The notes beneath the pieces were generated by a model. It searched no databases. It saw only the letters and a program-made list of their open reading frames with translations, and had not been told where the DNA came from. A program made the translations under genes and the position numbers. From Flavobacterium lindanitolerans (GTDB lineage Bacteria > Bacteroidota > Bacteroidia > Flavobacteriales > Flavobacteriaceae), in the NCBI RefSeq assembly GCF_002846575.1, contig NZ_PJND01000010.1, positions 219,406-283,405 on the forward strand: DNA of 64,000 nt, in the 5' to 3' direction. Positions 51,264-60,911 of this stretch are shown piece by piece (positions within the stretch are counted from its first letter, which is position 1; every line of letters begins with the position of its first letter).

Positions 51264-53291
51264 ATGTCAGTTCTTACCAAAAAATTTACAACAAAATACG
51301 ATACCGCACCTTTTTCTCAAATCAAGATTGAGGATTTCCTTCCGGCATTTAAAGAAGCAATTGCCAGCGCAAAACAGGAAGTAGACGATATCGTTAACAA
51401 TTCTGAATTACCAACATTTGAGAACACAATAGAAGCCATGGCTTTTAGTGGAGCCACTTTAGACAGGATATCTACTATTTTCTTCAACCTGCATTCTGCC
51501 GAAACCAACGACGAACTTCAAAAAATTGCACAGGAAGTTTCTCCGCTATTATCCGAGTTTGGAAATGACATCCGCCTCAATGCCGATTTGTTCAAAAAAG
51601 TAAAAGCGGTTTATGACAAAAAAGACAGCCTTTCGCTTACGGCAGAACAGGCAACTCTGTTAGACAAACAATACAAAAGCTTTTCCAGAAACGGAGCCAA
51701 TTTATCTGAAGACAAAAAAATGGAACTGCGTGAAATCGACAAGCAACTTTCTAAACTGAGTTTGGAGTTTGGCGAAAACGTACTGTCTGAAACACACGCT
51801 TTCCAACTCCATATTACAGACGAAAAAGACCTTTCCGGACTGCCGGAAGGCACCATTGAAGCCGCAAAAGAATTAGCTCAAAGCCACGAAAAAGAAGGCT
51901 GGATTTTTTCGTTAGACTATCCAAGCTATATTCCTTTTATGACCTATGCTGACAACAGGGAGCTTCGTAAAAAAATGGCAATTGCCTTTGGTGCGAAAGG
52001 TTTCCAGAAAAACGAGCATGACAATCAGGAAATCGTGCTTCAAATTGCCAGACTCCGATTTGAAAGAGCCAAACTTTTAGGCTATGCCTCGCATGCCCAT
52101 TTTGTATTGGAAGAAAGAATGGCAGAAAGCCCTCAAAAAGTAAATACTTTCCTGAATGACTTGTTAGCGAAAGCACGTCCGGCGGCGGAAAGAGAATTCA
52201 ATCAACTGACGCAGTTTGCCAAAGAACTGGACGGCATTGAACAGCTTGAAAAATGGGATGGGGCTTACTATTCCGAAAAGCTAAAACAACAATTATTCAA
52301 TCTGGATGACGAAAAATTAAAACCTTATTTTAAGTTGGAAAACGTATTGGAAGGTGCCTTTACCGTTGCCGGAAGATTGTATGGACTGACTTTCGTAGAA
52401 ATAAACGACATAGAGAAATACCATCCTGATGTAAAAACGTATGAGGTAAAAGACATTGCCGGTAATCTGGTTTCTGTTTTCTATGCTGACTTTTTCCCTA
52501 GAAAAGGAAAAAGAAACGGTGCGTGGATGACTTCATTCAAATCACAATATGTGTTGGGTGGAATTAACGAAAGACCACATGTTTCTATTGTCTGCAACTT
52601 TACAAAACCAACAGAAACCAAGCCTTCATTACTTACTTTCAACGAAGTAACCACCTTATTCCACGAATTTGGACATGCATTGCACGGGATGTTTGCTGAT
52701 ACCACATATCCAAGCCTTTCCGGAACCAGCGTATATTGGGATTTTGTCGAATTGCCAAGCCAGATATTTGAAAACTGGTGTTATGAACCGGAAGCTCTGG
52801 CATTATTTGCACGTCATTATCAAACGGGAGAAATCATCCCTACAGAATACATTCAGAAAATAAAAGAAAGCGCCAGCTTCCAGGAAGGCATGGCTACTTT
52901 GAGACAGTTAAGCTTTGGCTTACTGGATATGGGCTGGCATGGTCAGGATCCAACACCTATCAAAGATGTAAAAGAATTTGAAAACGTTCAGTTTGCTTCC
53001 ACCAAACTTTATCCGGATGTGAAAGAAAATGCTATGAGTACTTCATTTTCTCACATCTTCCAGGGTGGTTATTCTTCGGGCTATTACAGTTATAAATGGG
53101 CTGAGGTACTTGATGCAGATGCTTTCGAATATTTTAAAGAACAAGGAATATTCAATTCTGAAGTGGCTACAAAATTCAAAGAAAACATATTGTCAAAAGG
53201 CGGAACGGAGCATCCGATGATTCTATACAAAAGATTCAGGGGAAGCGAACCAAAACCGGATGCCCTGCTAAAAAGAGCCGGATTACTTTAA
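51264..53291 (+). CDS. M3-family metallopeptidase (Dcp/oligopeptidase A type)
   Basis: The 675-residue enzyme has the long helical M3 layout and the zinc site HEFGHALH at residues 467-474, with the downstream Glu ligand in the SGTSVYWDFVELPSQIFENW region. M3 enzymes cut oligopeptides in the cytosol or periplasm; this length and the SGTSVYWDFVE motif fit the Dcp/OpdA branch. There is no signal peptide, so a cytosolic role in peptide turnover is likely. Monocistronic between terminators. Confidence 0.95.
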   Translation: MSVLTKKFTTKYDTAPFSQIKIEDFLPAFKEAIASAKQEVDDIVNNSELPTFENTIEAMAFSGATLDRISTIFFNLHSAETNDELQKIAQEVSPLLSEFGNDIRLNADLFKKVKAVYDKKDSLSLTAEQATLLDKQYKSFSRNGANLSEDKKMELREIDKQLSKLSLEFGENVLSETHAFQLHITDEKDLSGLPEGTIEAAKELAQSHEKEGWIFSLDYPSYIPFMTYADNRELRKKMAIAFGAKGFQKNEHDNQEIVLQIARLRFERAKLLGYASHAHFVLEERMAESPQKVNTFLNDLLAKARPAAEREFNQLTQFAKELDGIEQLEKWDGAYYSEKLKQQLFNLDDEKLKPYFKLENVLEGAFTVAGRLYGLTFVEINDIEKYHPDVKTYEVKDIAGNLVSVFYADFFPRKGKRNGAWMTSFKSQYVLGGINERPHVSIVCNFTKPTETKPSLLTFNEVTTLFHEFGHALHGMFADTTYPSLSGTSVYWDFVELPSQIFENWCYEPEALALFARHYQTGEIIPTEYIQKIKESASFQEGMATLRQLSFGLLDMGWHGQDPTPIKDVKEFENVQFASTKLYPDVKENAMSTSFSHIFQGGYSSGYYSYKWAEVLDADAFEYFKEQGIFNSEVATKFKENILSKGGTEHPMILYKRFRGSEPKPDALLKRAGLL

Positions 53292-53319
53292 CACACAATT
53301 ATTTGATTTCAAAATACTT

Positions 53320-53355
53320 GGGACTACCTGTAAAATAAGGCAGTCCCTTTTTTTA
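53320..53355 (+). terminator. Terminator of the M3 peptidase gene
   Basis: Stem GGGACT-A-CCT / AGG-C-AGTCCC with an eight-base loop followed by seven T, 28 bases after the stop codon. Confidence 0.88.
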
Positions 53356-53412
53356 TGTGTTTTTTTTACCTTTACAGCTGTGGGAAACCATAATTTTTCT
53401 TACAGTTTTTTA

Positions 53413-53420
53413 TATATTTG
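53413..53420 (+). promoter_or_regulatory. -7 promoter element of the T9SS type B protein gene
   Basis: TATATTTG matches TAnnTTTG. Transcription would start near 53424, after the in-frame ATG at 53357, which supports ATG 53444 as the true start with a leader of about 20 bases. Confidence 0.6.
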
Positions 53421-53443
53421 GAATCTTCCATAACGATTTGCTT

Positions 53444-56400
53444 ATGAAAAAACTTTACCTCAATTTTATATTTGCATTAATTTTTTCTTTAAACGCAATC
53501 AGTTCCTACGGACAATTGCCGGATTTTACCCTTACCGTTACCGGAACGGATGAAACTTGTAACAGAAACGGAACCTTATCTTTTACAGTAAGCGGAACCC
53601 ATCCAAATGCAGGTATTATATATACAATATACAAACTACCGGTACTTAACAGTCCTTATGCCACAGTCTCGACCAATTCTTTATCGGGGCTCACAGGAGG
53701 AACATACAGGGTTATCGCCACGCAGACTTTAGGCACAGAAAATAACCAAAAGCAAAAAGATTATGTCATTAATAGTACAGTTGAATTTTTAGAATTCAAC
53801 ATGACCTTTAGCGATATTAACTGTAGCCTCAATAGAAACTTAATTGTCAATGTCACCAGCGGTAATCCTATAGGATATGAAATTATTTCAGGCCCCATTA
53901 TAAGGCCACGCCAAACGTCCAATATTTTCACCAATCTTGTAGCAGGAAACTACCTGATTAAAGTTTATGACTCTTGTGGCAACGCAGTATCCCGATCCTA
54001 TACTTTAGTAACCCTTGAAGAACTTCCGAACAATTTGGAAATTTCGGCGGCTTCATCCCCTAATGAAGAACTCGTCAACTGTAATACAATTGGGGTTTCA
54101 TATGCTTTAGAAATAACTGCCGGAGCTACGGTAAACTTCCCGCTTACTTTTGTATTTACTATTTTTCCTCCAGGTGGTGGTGCTCCTATTACAAGAACCT
54201 TTATAGCAAATAGCCCTCAGGAAAAATATGACTTTGAACTCCCATTTTACAACACTCATTACAATTATAATTTGCTGATTACTGATGCCTGCGGCAAAGA
54301 ATACCGCCTGGATGGCAATGCTATGAATGAAGAGTTTTCAATAAACCTGGAACAGCATACACTAAATTGCGGAATAAAATCTTTTCTGGTTAAAACGAAA
54401 AACCTTACTTATCCATTAACTGTAGAATTTCTTTCTGCCCCGGTTGGATTTAATCCTTTAGCCTATGAGCCATCACACCCTACTTTCAATTACAATCCAA
54501 CCTACGGGAATACTACCAATATACTTCCGGAAGGCACTTATATTGTAAAAGTAACCGATGCCTGCGGAAGAATAAAGACCTCTGAACTAACCATCTACCA
54601 TGGAACAGATGCTCAATTTGTAGCTACGGGTTCCTGTGGCGCATCCGGTGTTATTTTTGGTGAAATTCTGGGTTCCAATATTACATCTGTAACAATTGAC
54701 ATAGCGCCTTCGGGCTTTGCTTTTCCAACTCCTTATAACGCCAATGCCTATATACAAGCTGATGGGGGCATAATAATCAACAATATACTTGTTCCGGGTC
54801 AATACACTATAACTCTTTTAGACGATTGCGGAAATTCTTATACAAAACCCGTAACGGTACCAGCCGTTGGATCTGGCACACCAAGAGTCAATTATCTTGG
54901 CGGATGCGAACCCGGATTTGGCTCCGTTTATATTGGAGGGGCAGCAGATATCAGAATATTAAGTGCTGAATTTATATCCGTACCCAGTAGCTATAACGGA
55001 CCCATGAATGTTTTCAGTAATGTTAGAGGAAGTTATCTTATGATGAATTCTTTACCAATCGGAACTTATCGTATCAAGATAAAAGACTCTTGTAATGCAG
55101 AACATAACTTAACCTTACAAATCAAGGAATATATTGGCAATACCACTTTTGAAATTGTAGAAGGATGTTCTTCTTTTAATATCCGATTTAACCATACTAA
55201 TAACAATGGTTCAGTTTCAAATTTAGGATACTGGCTACAAAAATTCAATCCGGCAACAGGTGAATGGGGCCATCCTGACACAAATGTTAGCTATCCTGAA
55301 AATACTTATCCTAATTCGAGCAATTCACTTCCGGTTACCAATAATAATGCATGGAACCTGAATTTCCCAATAGGTGGAAAATTTAGAATCATCACTGCGA
55401 CATCCATCTACAACAGCGTAGGAAATGACAATTTTTGTGCATTTTCTATAAAAGAATTTGAAACAGGAATACTTCCTGAAATAAAAGGGGCATTAAACTT
55501 TTCTTGTTCGGGTACCCTATCTGATGTATTATTAAATGTAATAGGTGAAGGAGATTTCACCTTCAGGATAATTGAAAAAAACGGACAGCCATTCAACTTT
55601 TCAAACGGGAACAGTCCATTATTTACAGATTTGGAATCTGCCGTTTATGTTTTCGAAATAAAAGACCAATGTCAAAATACGAGCACCTATACTCATGATG
55701 TTACAGCTCCATTTGTATTTTCTATAGCTGCTTCTTTATGTGACGCACAAAACAGTACACTATCTGTTCCTAACTTTCCTTACCTGCAATACAAATGGTA
55801 TAAACAAGGAGCGGAAAATGTCACATTGAGCACAAGTTCTACGCTAACTTTTGCACCTTTAAATGTCAGCACACAGTCAGGAATGTATCATGTGGCCATT
55901 ACCTATCCGGCAGAACCGGATTCCTGCCTGAATCAAATCCTGAACTATCAAATCGATGCCGGAAACCCGCCAAATGCCGGAAATGACAATGATGTAGACC
56001 TATGTTCTATTCCTCCTTCCATCAATCTATTTGACTATTTATTAGGCAATGCAGACCAAAACGGAACCTGGGAACAAATCCCTTCTACAGGTGCTCTTTC
56101 ATCAAATGTATGGAATACCGAAGGAGTCCAACAAGGCTCAACTTATTACTTCAGGTATTTCGTGAGAGGATTTTGCGGCGTTGAAGACGAAGCTATAGTC
56201 TCTATACATTTTAATAATGTTGTCCCTACTCCTATTATTAATCCTGTTGGTCCTCTTTGTGAAGGTTCTCCAATTAATATCAGTATTCAAAATCCAAATC
56301 TTCTGTACAATTATACCTGGTCCGGACCGAACGGATTTACGGCTACCGGTATCAATCCGACATTTCCAAATGCGACAATTGCAATGTCCGGAACTTATAC

Positions 56401-57211
56401 CGTTACAACCAACTTGGTCAACTGTCCTTCTGAACCTCTGTCATTTGAACTTGTTGTAACACCACAGCCGGAATTTCATTTTACACAGGAAAACACCAGA
56501 ATCTGCTTCGGACAGGAAACCACTCTGAAAGTAGTGCCTGACAATTTTGAAGAATCGGAAGCTGATTATATCTGGCGTAATGAAAATGGAGGAATCGTGG
56601 GCGGTAATTCCGCAGAAATTGAAATCAATGAACCCGGATTATATAGTGTCCTTGTAAACGTCAACAATTGTACTTTTTCAAAATCGGTACAAGTTGACGA
56701 AAACACAGATACTTTTTCTGTAGGAGCCCAGGCAAAATGTGAAAACGAGCACTACATGCTTACCGCTTTTGCAATAGACAATTCATTCAATGAATCAAAC
56801 GCTACCTATACCTGGACAGGACCAAATGGTTTTAATGCAACAACACAATCGACAGACATTACCGGGCTGGAATCGGGAGTATACACCGTTGTAGTAACCA
56901 ATGAAGAAGGTTGTACCGCTACTACATCAATTCCTGTAGAAAAAAGCTATTGTAAAATACCAAAAGGAGTTTCTCCAAACGGCGATAATAAAAACGACAC
57001 CTGGAATCTGGCCGGACTTGATATTCTGAAAGTTAAAATTTTTAATCGCTATGGAACAGAAGTCTACGAAATGAACAATTACGTAAACCAATGGCACGGA
57101 CAATGTTCTGACGGCAAACTGCTTCCTACTGCAACCTATTATTATTATATTGCATTTAGGGATGGGAAAGAAAAAACAGGCTGGGTTTACTTAAATCGTG
57201 AAGTAAATTAG
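53444..57211 (+). CDS. Giant secreted protein with T9SS type B (gliding-motility CHU_C) sorting domain
   Basis: From ATG 53444 the protein has 1255 residues and a signal peptide (MKKLYLNFIFALIFSLN...SYGQ). Beta-rich Ig/PKD-like domains follow; late ones show YTWSGPNGFTATG (about residue 960) and YTWTGPNGFNATT (about 1120), each ending in a GxYTVxxx strand. The C-terminal 85 residues are the type B signal: GVSPNGDNKNDTWNLAGL, VKIFNRYGTEVYE and the closing W-x-YLNRE. It should be exported by T9SS and may depend on a SprF-like helper, which is not seen nearby. The frame opens at 53357, but that start precedes the promoter and hides the signal peptide. Confidence 0.92.
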   Translation: MKKLYLNFIFALIFSLNAISSYGQLPDFTLTVTGTDETCNRNGTLSFTVSGTHPNAGIIYTIYKLPVLNSPYATVSTNSLSGLTGGTYRVIATQTLGTENNQKQKDYVINSTVEFLEFNMTFSDINCSLNRNLIVNVTSGNPIGYEIISGPIIRPRQTSNIFTNLVAGNYLIKVYDSCGNAVSRSYTLVTLEELPNNLEISAASSPNEELVNCNTIGVSYALEITAGATVNFPLTFVFTIFPPGGGAPITRTFIANSPQEKYDFELPFYNTHYNYNLLITDACGKEYRLDGNAMNEEFSINLEQHTLNCGIKSFLVKTKNLTYPLTVEFLSAPVGFNPLAYEPSHPTFNYNPTYGNTTNILPEGTYIVKVTDACGRIKTSELTIYHGTDAQFVATGSCGASGVIFGEILGSNITSVTIDIAPSGFAFPTPYNANAYIQADGGIIINNILVPGQYTITLLDDCGNSYTKPVTVPAVGSGTPRVNYLGGCEPGFGSVYIGGAADIRILSAEFISVPSSYNGPMNVFSNVRGSYLMMNSLPIGTYRIKIKDSCNAEHNLTLQIKEYIGNTTFEIVEGCSSFNIRFNHTNNNGSVSNLGYWLQKFNPATGEWGHPDTNVSYPENTYPNSSNSLPVTNNNAWNLNFPIGGKFRIITATSIYNSVGNDNFCAFSIKEFETGILPEIKGALNFSCSGTLSDVLLNVIGEGDFTFRIIEKNGQPFNFSNGNSPLFTDLESAVYVFEIKDQCQNTSTYTHDVTAPFVFSIAASLCDAQNSTLSVPNFPYLQYKWYKQGAENVTLSTSSTLTFAPLNVSTQSGMYHVAITYPAEPDSCLNQILNYQIDAGNPPNAGNDNDVDLCSIPPSINLFDYLLGNADQNGTWEQIPSTGALSSNVWNTEGVQQGSTYYFRYFVRGFCGVEDEAIVSIHFNNVVPTPIINPVGPLCEGSPINISIQNPNLLYNYTWSGPNGFTATGINPTFPNATIAMSGTYTVTTNLVNCPSEPLSFELVVTPQPEFHFTQENTRICFGQETTLKVVPDNFEESEADYIWRNENGGIVGGNSAEIEINEPGLYSVLVNVNNCTFSKSVQVDENTDTFSVGAQAKCENEHYMLTAFAIDNSFNESNATYTWTGPNGFNATTQSTDITGLESGVYTVVVTNEEGCTATTSIPVEKSYCKIPKGVSPNGDNKNDTWNLAGLDILKVKIFNRYGTEVYEMNNYVNQWHGQCSDGKLLPTATYYYYIAFRDGKEKTGWVYLNREVN

Positions 57212-57232
57212 TCCTCACTTTTAAAATAAAAG

Positions 57233-57263
57233 ACCGTTGGCAGAAGCTGACGGTTTTTTTTAT
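57233..57263 (+). terminator. Terminator of the T9SS type B protein gene
   Basis: ACCGT / ACGGT outer stem with inner CAG / CTG pairs and a small bulge, followed by eight T. Confidence 0.75.
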
Positions 57264-57279
57264 CAATTATTATTTTCAA

Positions 57280-57303
57280 TTATTTTTGAAAGTTCAAAAA
57301 TAA
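57280..57303. promoter_or_regulatory. Perfect 11-2-11 palindrome over the gbsR-type promoter
   Basis: Arms TTATTTTTGAA and TTCAAAAATAA with an AG spacer. It contains the -33-like TTTTTG (57283-57288), spaced 20 bases from the -7 element at 57309. A bound dimer would block RNA polymerase, so autorepression by the regulator encoded just downstream is likely. Confidence 0.6.
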
Positions 57304-57308
57304 ATTTA

Positions 57309-57316
57309 TACATTTG
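57309..57316 (+). promoter_or_regulatory. -7 promoter element of the GbsR-type regulator gene
   Basis: TACATTTG matches TAnnTTTG and ends four bases before the ATG at 57321, predicting an essentially leaderless transcript. Confidence 0.6.
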
Positions 57317-57320
57317 AAGT

Positions 57321-57824
57321 ATGGAATTCAAAGAGGCAAAAAATAAATTCATCCAAACATGGGGAGCATTAGGTTCTCAATGGGGAATCAACAAAACGAT
57401 GGCGCAAATCCATGCGTTACTGATGGTTTCTCCAGAGCCGCTTTCTATGGAAGACATTATGGAAGAATTATTGATTTCCAGAGGGAATGCCAGCATGAAC
57501 CTTCGTGCCTTGATGGATTGGGGAATTGTATACAAAGAATACAAATCGGGCGAAAGAAAAGAATTTTTTACTGCCGAAAAAGATTTAGATGAATTAGCCG
57601 TAAAAATTGCACAGGAAAGAAGTAAAAGAGAAATCAAACCCGCATTAAGAGTCTTAAAAGATGTTTCTTCCATCAAAGGCAATGAAACCAAAGAGACAAA
57701 ACATTTTGTAGAACAGACTTCCAAGCTCTATGATTTTGTACTAAAAGCCGATAATATGATTGACAAGGTAACCGAATTTAAAGACAATTGGATTGGCCGT
57801 CTGGTCATGAAAATCATGAAGTAA
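57321..57824 (+). CDS. GbsR/MarR-family transcriptional regulator
   Basis: The 167-residue protein matches the GbsR-type branch: FIQTWGALGSQWGINKTMAQ, ALLMVSPEPLSMEDIMEELL, then the recognition helix ISRGNASMNLRALMDWG and wing, followed by a C-terminal dimerisation coiled coil. It is the first gene of a rightward set (membrane protein, DCC-type protein, TIGR01777-type protein). A perfect palindrome covers its own promoter and a similar TGAAAGTT-containing element precedes the next gene, so it probably regulates itself and the set. The effector is unknown. Confidence 0.9.
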   Translation: MEFKEAKNKFIQTWGALGSQWGINKTMAQIHALLMVSPEPLSMEDIMEELLISRGNASMNLRALMDWGIVYKEYKSGERKEFFTAEKDLDELAVKIAQERSKREIKPALRVLKDVSSIKGNETKETKHFVEQTSKLYDFVLKADNMIDKVTEFKDNWIGRLVMKIMK

Positions 57825-57840
57825 AAAAAAATTTAATCCA

Positions 57841-57870
57841 AACTTTCATTTTTTTCTGAAAGTTTAAAAA
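57841..57870. promoter_or_regulatory. Second candidate operator for the GbsR-type regulator
   Basis: CTGAAAGTTTAAAAA at 57856-57870 resembles the right half and centre of the site at 57280-57303 (TTGAAAGTTCAAAAA). An inverted AACTTTCA (57841-57848) and TGAAAGTT (57857-57864) pair also overlaps. It lies directly before the membrane-protein gene. Confidence 0.45.
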
Positions 57871-57879
57871 TTATTAACC

Positions 57880-58200
57880 ATGACATTACTACAAAAAATT
57901 AATTGTTTCGCTATTGGCCTTCCCCTTGCAATAGCCGCATTGGCTGTATTTGAAGTCGGGATGTTATCATTTGCCTTATTATCAAAAGTTATTACAGGAT
58001 TTCTTCAGGTTTCTATTGCGTTAGTACTTTTTGTTAATCATTACAAAAACAGACATCTCCAGGCCTATTTTTTGTTTTGCATTCTCTTCTTTTCATTATG
58101 GTATGCAACAGATTGGGGATGGATTTGGGCAATGCCGCCATCTTTAGCCCTTTATATGACGGTCATTGTGCATTATATAATATTAGAAAAGCCACACTAA
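57880..58200 (+). CDS. Small membrane protein of unknown function
   Basis: The 106-residue protein has about four hydrophobic segments (FAIGLPLAIAALAVFEVGML, then FLQVSIALVLFVNHY, FLFCILFFSLWYATDWG and SLALYMTVIVHYIIL). No domain recognised. It follows the regulator by 55 bases that contain an operator-like element and precedes the DCC-type gene by about 50 bases, so it is part of the regulated set. Confidence 0.75.
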   Translation: MTLLQKINCFAIGLPLAIAALAVFEVGMLSFALLSKVITGFLQVSIALVLFVNHYKNRHLQAYFLFCILFFSLWYATDWGWIWAMPPSLALYMTVIVHYIILEKPH

Positions 58201-58255
58201 AATTCTATATGTATCATATGTTATTTCTTCAAATTATTAATCAAAACGCTTGATT

Positions 58256-59077
58256 ATGAAAACACTTGAAAACCAAACATTATTGTATGATGAAGATTGT
58301 CCACTCTGCCAGGCCTACACAACAGGTTTTATAAAAACAGGGATGTTGGACAAAAACGGCAAAAAACCATTTTCTAATCTGACAGAAGAAGAACACAGTT
58401 TTATCGATTTCAAAAGAGCTTCTAATGAAATTGCTTTGGTTGATAACAAAAACAAAACCGTCATTTATGGAATAGACAGTCTGTTGAAAGTGATCGGAAA
58501 TTCTTTTCCATGGATAGAAAAAATCGGAAACATTCCTCCTGTGAAATACCTGTTGAAAAAACTTTATTCTTTTATTTCATACAATCGTAAAGTAATTATC
58601 CCCAATCAAAATACCAATACCACTGCTTTGCAATGTGTTCCAAGTTTTAATTATAAATATAGGATTATTTACATTCTCTTTACCCTTGTAATTACTGCCC
58701 TGACACTGCATAATTTTTCAAACCTCATCACTAATCTCCCTCAGGGAAATTTCGGAAGAGAGTTGGCTATTGCTTTCGGACAAATTGTTTTTCAAGCCTT
58801 GTTTTTACTAAAAATTGAAAAAAGAAATCTGGTAAACTATACCGGAAATCTGATGACAGTGTCACTGGCAGGTGCTCTGCTCCTGACACCCATCTTACTC
58901 CTGAACCAATTTATAAATATTCCACAAATCACCATCTTAATCTGGTTTGCCCTTGTAGTTTTATTTATGTTTATGGAACATTCCAGAAGGATTAAAATAT
59001 TGCGACTTCCAACTATACTTTCTTACACCTGGGTAATTTACAGAGTAATTGTCTTGTTAGTCATCTTAACCTTTTAA
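58256..59077 (+). CDS. DCC-family (DUF393) thiol-redox protein fused to a membrane domain
   Basis: The N-terminal part has the DCC signature LLYDEDCPLCQAY (D-x-D-C-P-x-C) and resembles a thioredoxin-like thiol-disulfide oxidoreductase; the C-terminal half (from about residue 138) has about four membrane helices (IIYILFTLVITALTL, IVFQALFLLKIE, SLAGALLLTPILLLNQF, ILIWFALVVLFMF). I prefer the ATG at 58256 (273 residues), though another in-frame ATG lies two codons upstream at 58250. DUF393 genes often sit beside TIGR01777-type oxidoreductases and photolyase/pigment genes; here only the TIGR01777-type neighbour is present. Confidence 0.82.
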   Translation: MKTLENQTLLYDEDCPLCQAYTTGFIKTGMLDKNGKKPFSNLTEEEHSFIDFKRASNEIALVDNKNKTVIYGIDSLLKVIGNSFPWIEKIGNIPPVKYLLKKLYSFISYNRKVIIPNQNTNTTALQCVPSFNYKYRIIYILFTLVITALTLHNFSNLITNLPQGNFGRELAIAFGQIVFQALFLLKIEKRNLVNYTGNLMTVSLAGALLLTPILLLNQFINIPQITILIWFALVVLFMFMEHSRRIKILRLPTILSYTWVIYRVIVLLVILTF

Positions 59078-59143
59078 TTTAACCAACCCTCCTACCTGCC
59101 AGGGTTAATAACTCTGGCAGATAGGAAGAAAACACAAAAAATC

Positions 59144-60047
59144 ATGAAAAAATTAATAATTGCAGCAGGAACCGGATTCTTAGGACAAGTTCTGGTGAAT
59201 CATTTTAAAGATAAATTTGAAGAAATTATTATTCTTACCAGAGGAAGTTCGAAAATAAAAGGAAACATCAGGCACATAAAATGGAATGCCAAAACATTTT
59301 CAGGCTGGGAAAAAGAATTAGAAAATGCGGATGTACTCATCAATCTTGCCGGTAAATCTGTTGATTGCAGGTATACCGAAGGAAACAAAAAAAGAAATTC
59401 TGGATTCCAGACTTGAAAGCACACGCATCCTGAATCTTGCCGTACAGCAATGCCAAAACCCTCCTAAACACTGGCTAAACTCATCTACCGCTACTATTTA
59501 CAGACATTCATTAGACAAAGAAATGGACGAAGAAAATGGTGAAATCGGAAATGACTTTTCTATGAATGTTGCCAAATCGTGGGAAAAAGTCTTCTTTGAA
59601 ATACAAACTCCACATACTAAAAAAACAGCATTGCGAACCTCAATCGTATTAGGAAAAAACGGAGGTGCCTATCATCCTTTAAAAAATCTGACCAAAGTAG
59701 GTTTTGGTGGAAGGCAAGGAAAAGGAAACCAATTTATCAGTTGGATTCATGAAAAAGATTTTGCAAGGGCGGTAGCCTTTATTATTGAAAAAGAACTTAC
59801 AGGAGTTTTAAATATAGTTTCTCCAAAACCTATTCGAAACATGCTTTTTATGAAAGCGCTTCGTAAAAGTTTAGGTGTTCCAACCGGAATTCCAATAAGC
59901 GAAAAACTCTTAAAATTTGGCGCAAGAATGATTGGTACAGAAACGGAACTCGTCTTAAAAAGCAGGAATGTTATCCCGAAACGGCTAACGGAAAATGGTT
60001 TTACATTTGAATTTGGAGAATTAAAGAAAGCTTTGGAAGATTTATGA
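59144..60047 (+). pseudogene. TIGR01777-family NAD(P)-binding oxidoreductase, frameshifted at an A7 run
   Basis: The first 81 codons encode the Rossmann start (MKKLIIAAGTGFLGQVL) up to LAGKSVDCRYTEGNK; the rest of the family (KEILDSRLESTRILN, WLNSSTATIYRHS, FISWIHEKDFARAV, NIVSPKPI and the DUF1731-like C-terminus) continues in the +1 frame to 60047. The break is at a run of seven A (59387-59393); with six A one continuous frame of about 300 residues results, the normal family length. Everything downstream is intact, so this is either a sequencing error, a very recent mutation or a slippage-corrected gene. No other lesion was seen. Confidence 0.85.
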
Positions 60048-60097
60048 TAATTTCGACCCTTCCAGGGTTTAAAACACTGACAGGATTGCAGTTAGCA

Positions 60098-60907
60098 TCA
60101 AAACAAATACACCAACCCCAACCAAAAAACCGGAATACTCTCGACCCAAAAAGATGTATAGTATTTGGAACGGTTTTCATTGGCAAAAATCATAAACAGC
60201 GAAGTAACAATAACCAAAATGGCATTGACAAAAAGCTGATTGGTGTCAATAGTACTTTTCAAAAACTCCAGAAAGTAAAGCGGCACCAACAGAAGCAGTC
60301 CCACAATTTTGGTCTTCTTCACCCCTATTCGCTGAGGTACAGTACCCAATGCCGGGCTGTCTGTTTTTAAATCGATAATCTCGAAAATCAAAATCAGGCT
60401 TATAACCAGTAAAAATCGTTGAGAAAATTTAAGAATAACATCCGAAAAAACTTCGGTGCCCGCATTAATTAACGGTAACAGTGTAGTAACTCCTGACCAG
60501 CAAAGAGCAACAATATAAATCTTGACACCGCTCCAGTTCCTGATATTTTTTCTGCTTGAAAATACTGGCACCGTATACAAAAAAGTCAGTCCAAAGAAAA
60601 TAAAAGCCGTAACCTGGGTGAAGAATTTCAAATGAAAAAAGAAATAAGCAGCTGCTATAAAAGCAATCAGGCTTAAAACAGCTATCCCTTTAAGTTCAAA
60701 TCGTAAAGGTTTTTTATTTCTGAAAAAATCTTCATATTTGATAAAATTATATCCGAAAATAGTCCCGAAAAAAGCAAAACCAGCCATGTGCAAATCAAAA
60801 GGATTTCGGAACATATGGTTGGTCATTAAAACCAGTGACAAAACGGCTACCGCAACGTGTATGCTGCCATTAATATAAAAATTAAATAGTCGTCTGATAG
60901 CCTGCAT
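60098..60907 (-). CDS. UbiA-like membrane protein
   Basis: The 269-residue protein has about eight hydrophobic helices. Its polar loops resemble the two Asp-rich motifs of UbiA prenyltransferases in degenerate form: GYNFIKYEDFF after helix 2, and FEIIDLKTDSPALGTVPQR after helix 5, which keeps the D-x3-D pattern. It may transfer a prenyl group to an aromatic acceptor or be a divergent, non-enzymatic family member. It is convergent with the TIGR01777-type gene and divergent from gcvP; a -7 element ends four bases before its ATG. Confidence 0.75.
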   Translation of the reverse strand: MQAIRRLFNFYINGSIHVAVAVLSLVLMTNHMFRNPFDLHMAGFAFFGTIFGYNFIKYEDFFRNKKPLRFELKGIAVLSLIAFIAAAYFFFHLKFFTQVTAFIFFGLTFLYTVPVFSSRKNIRNWSGVKIYIVALCWSGVTTLLPLINAGTEVFSDVILKFSQRFLLVISLILIFEIIDLKTDSPALGTVPQRIGVKKTKIVGLLLLVPLYFLEFLKSTIDTNQLFVNAILVIVTSLFMIFANENRSKYYTSFWVESIPVFWLGLVYLF

Positions 60908-60911
60908 ACTG

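Noticed and set aside
59387..59395. Programmed -1 ribosomal frameshifting at the A-run
   Set aside because: The downstream family frame is +1 relative to the first part, so a -1 slip would not restore it; a plain homopolymer indel is simpler.
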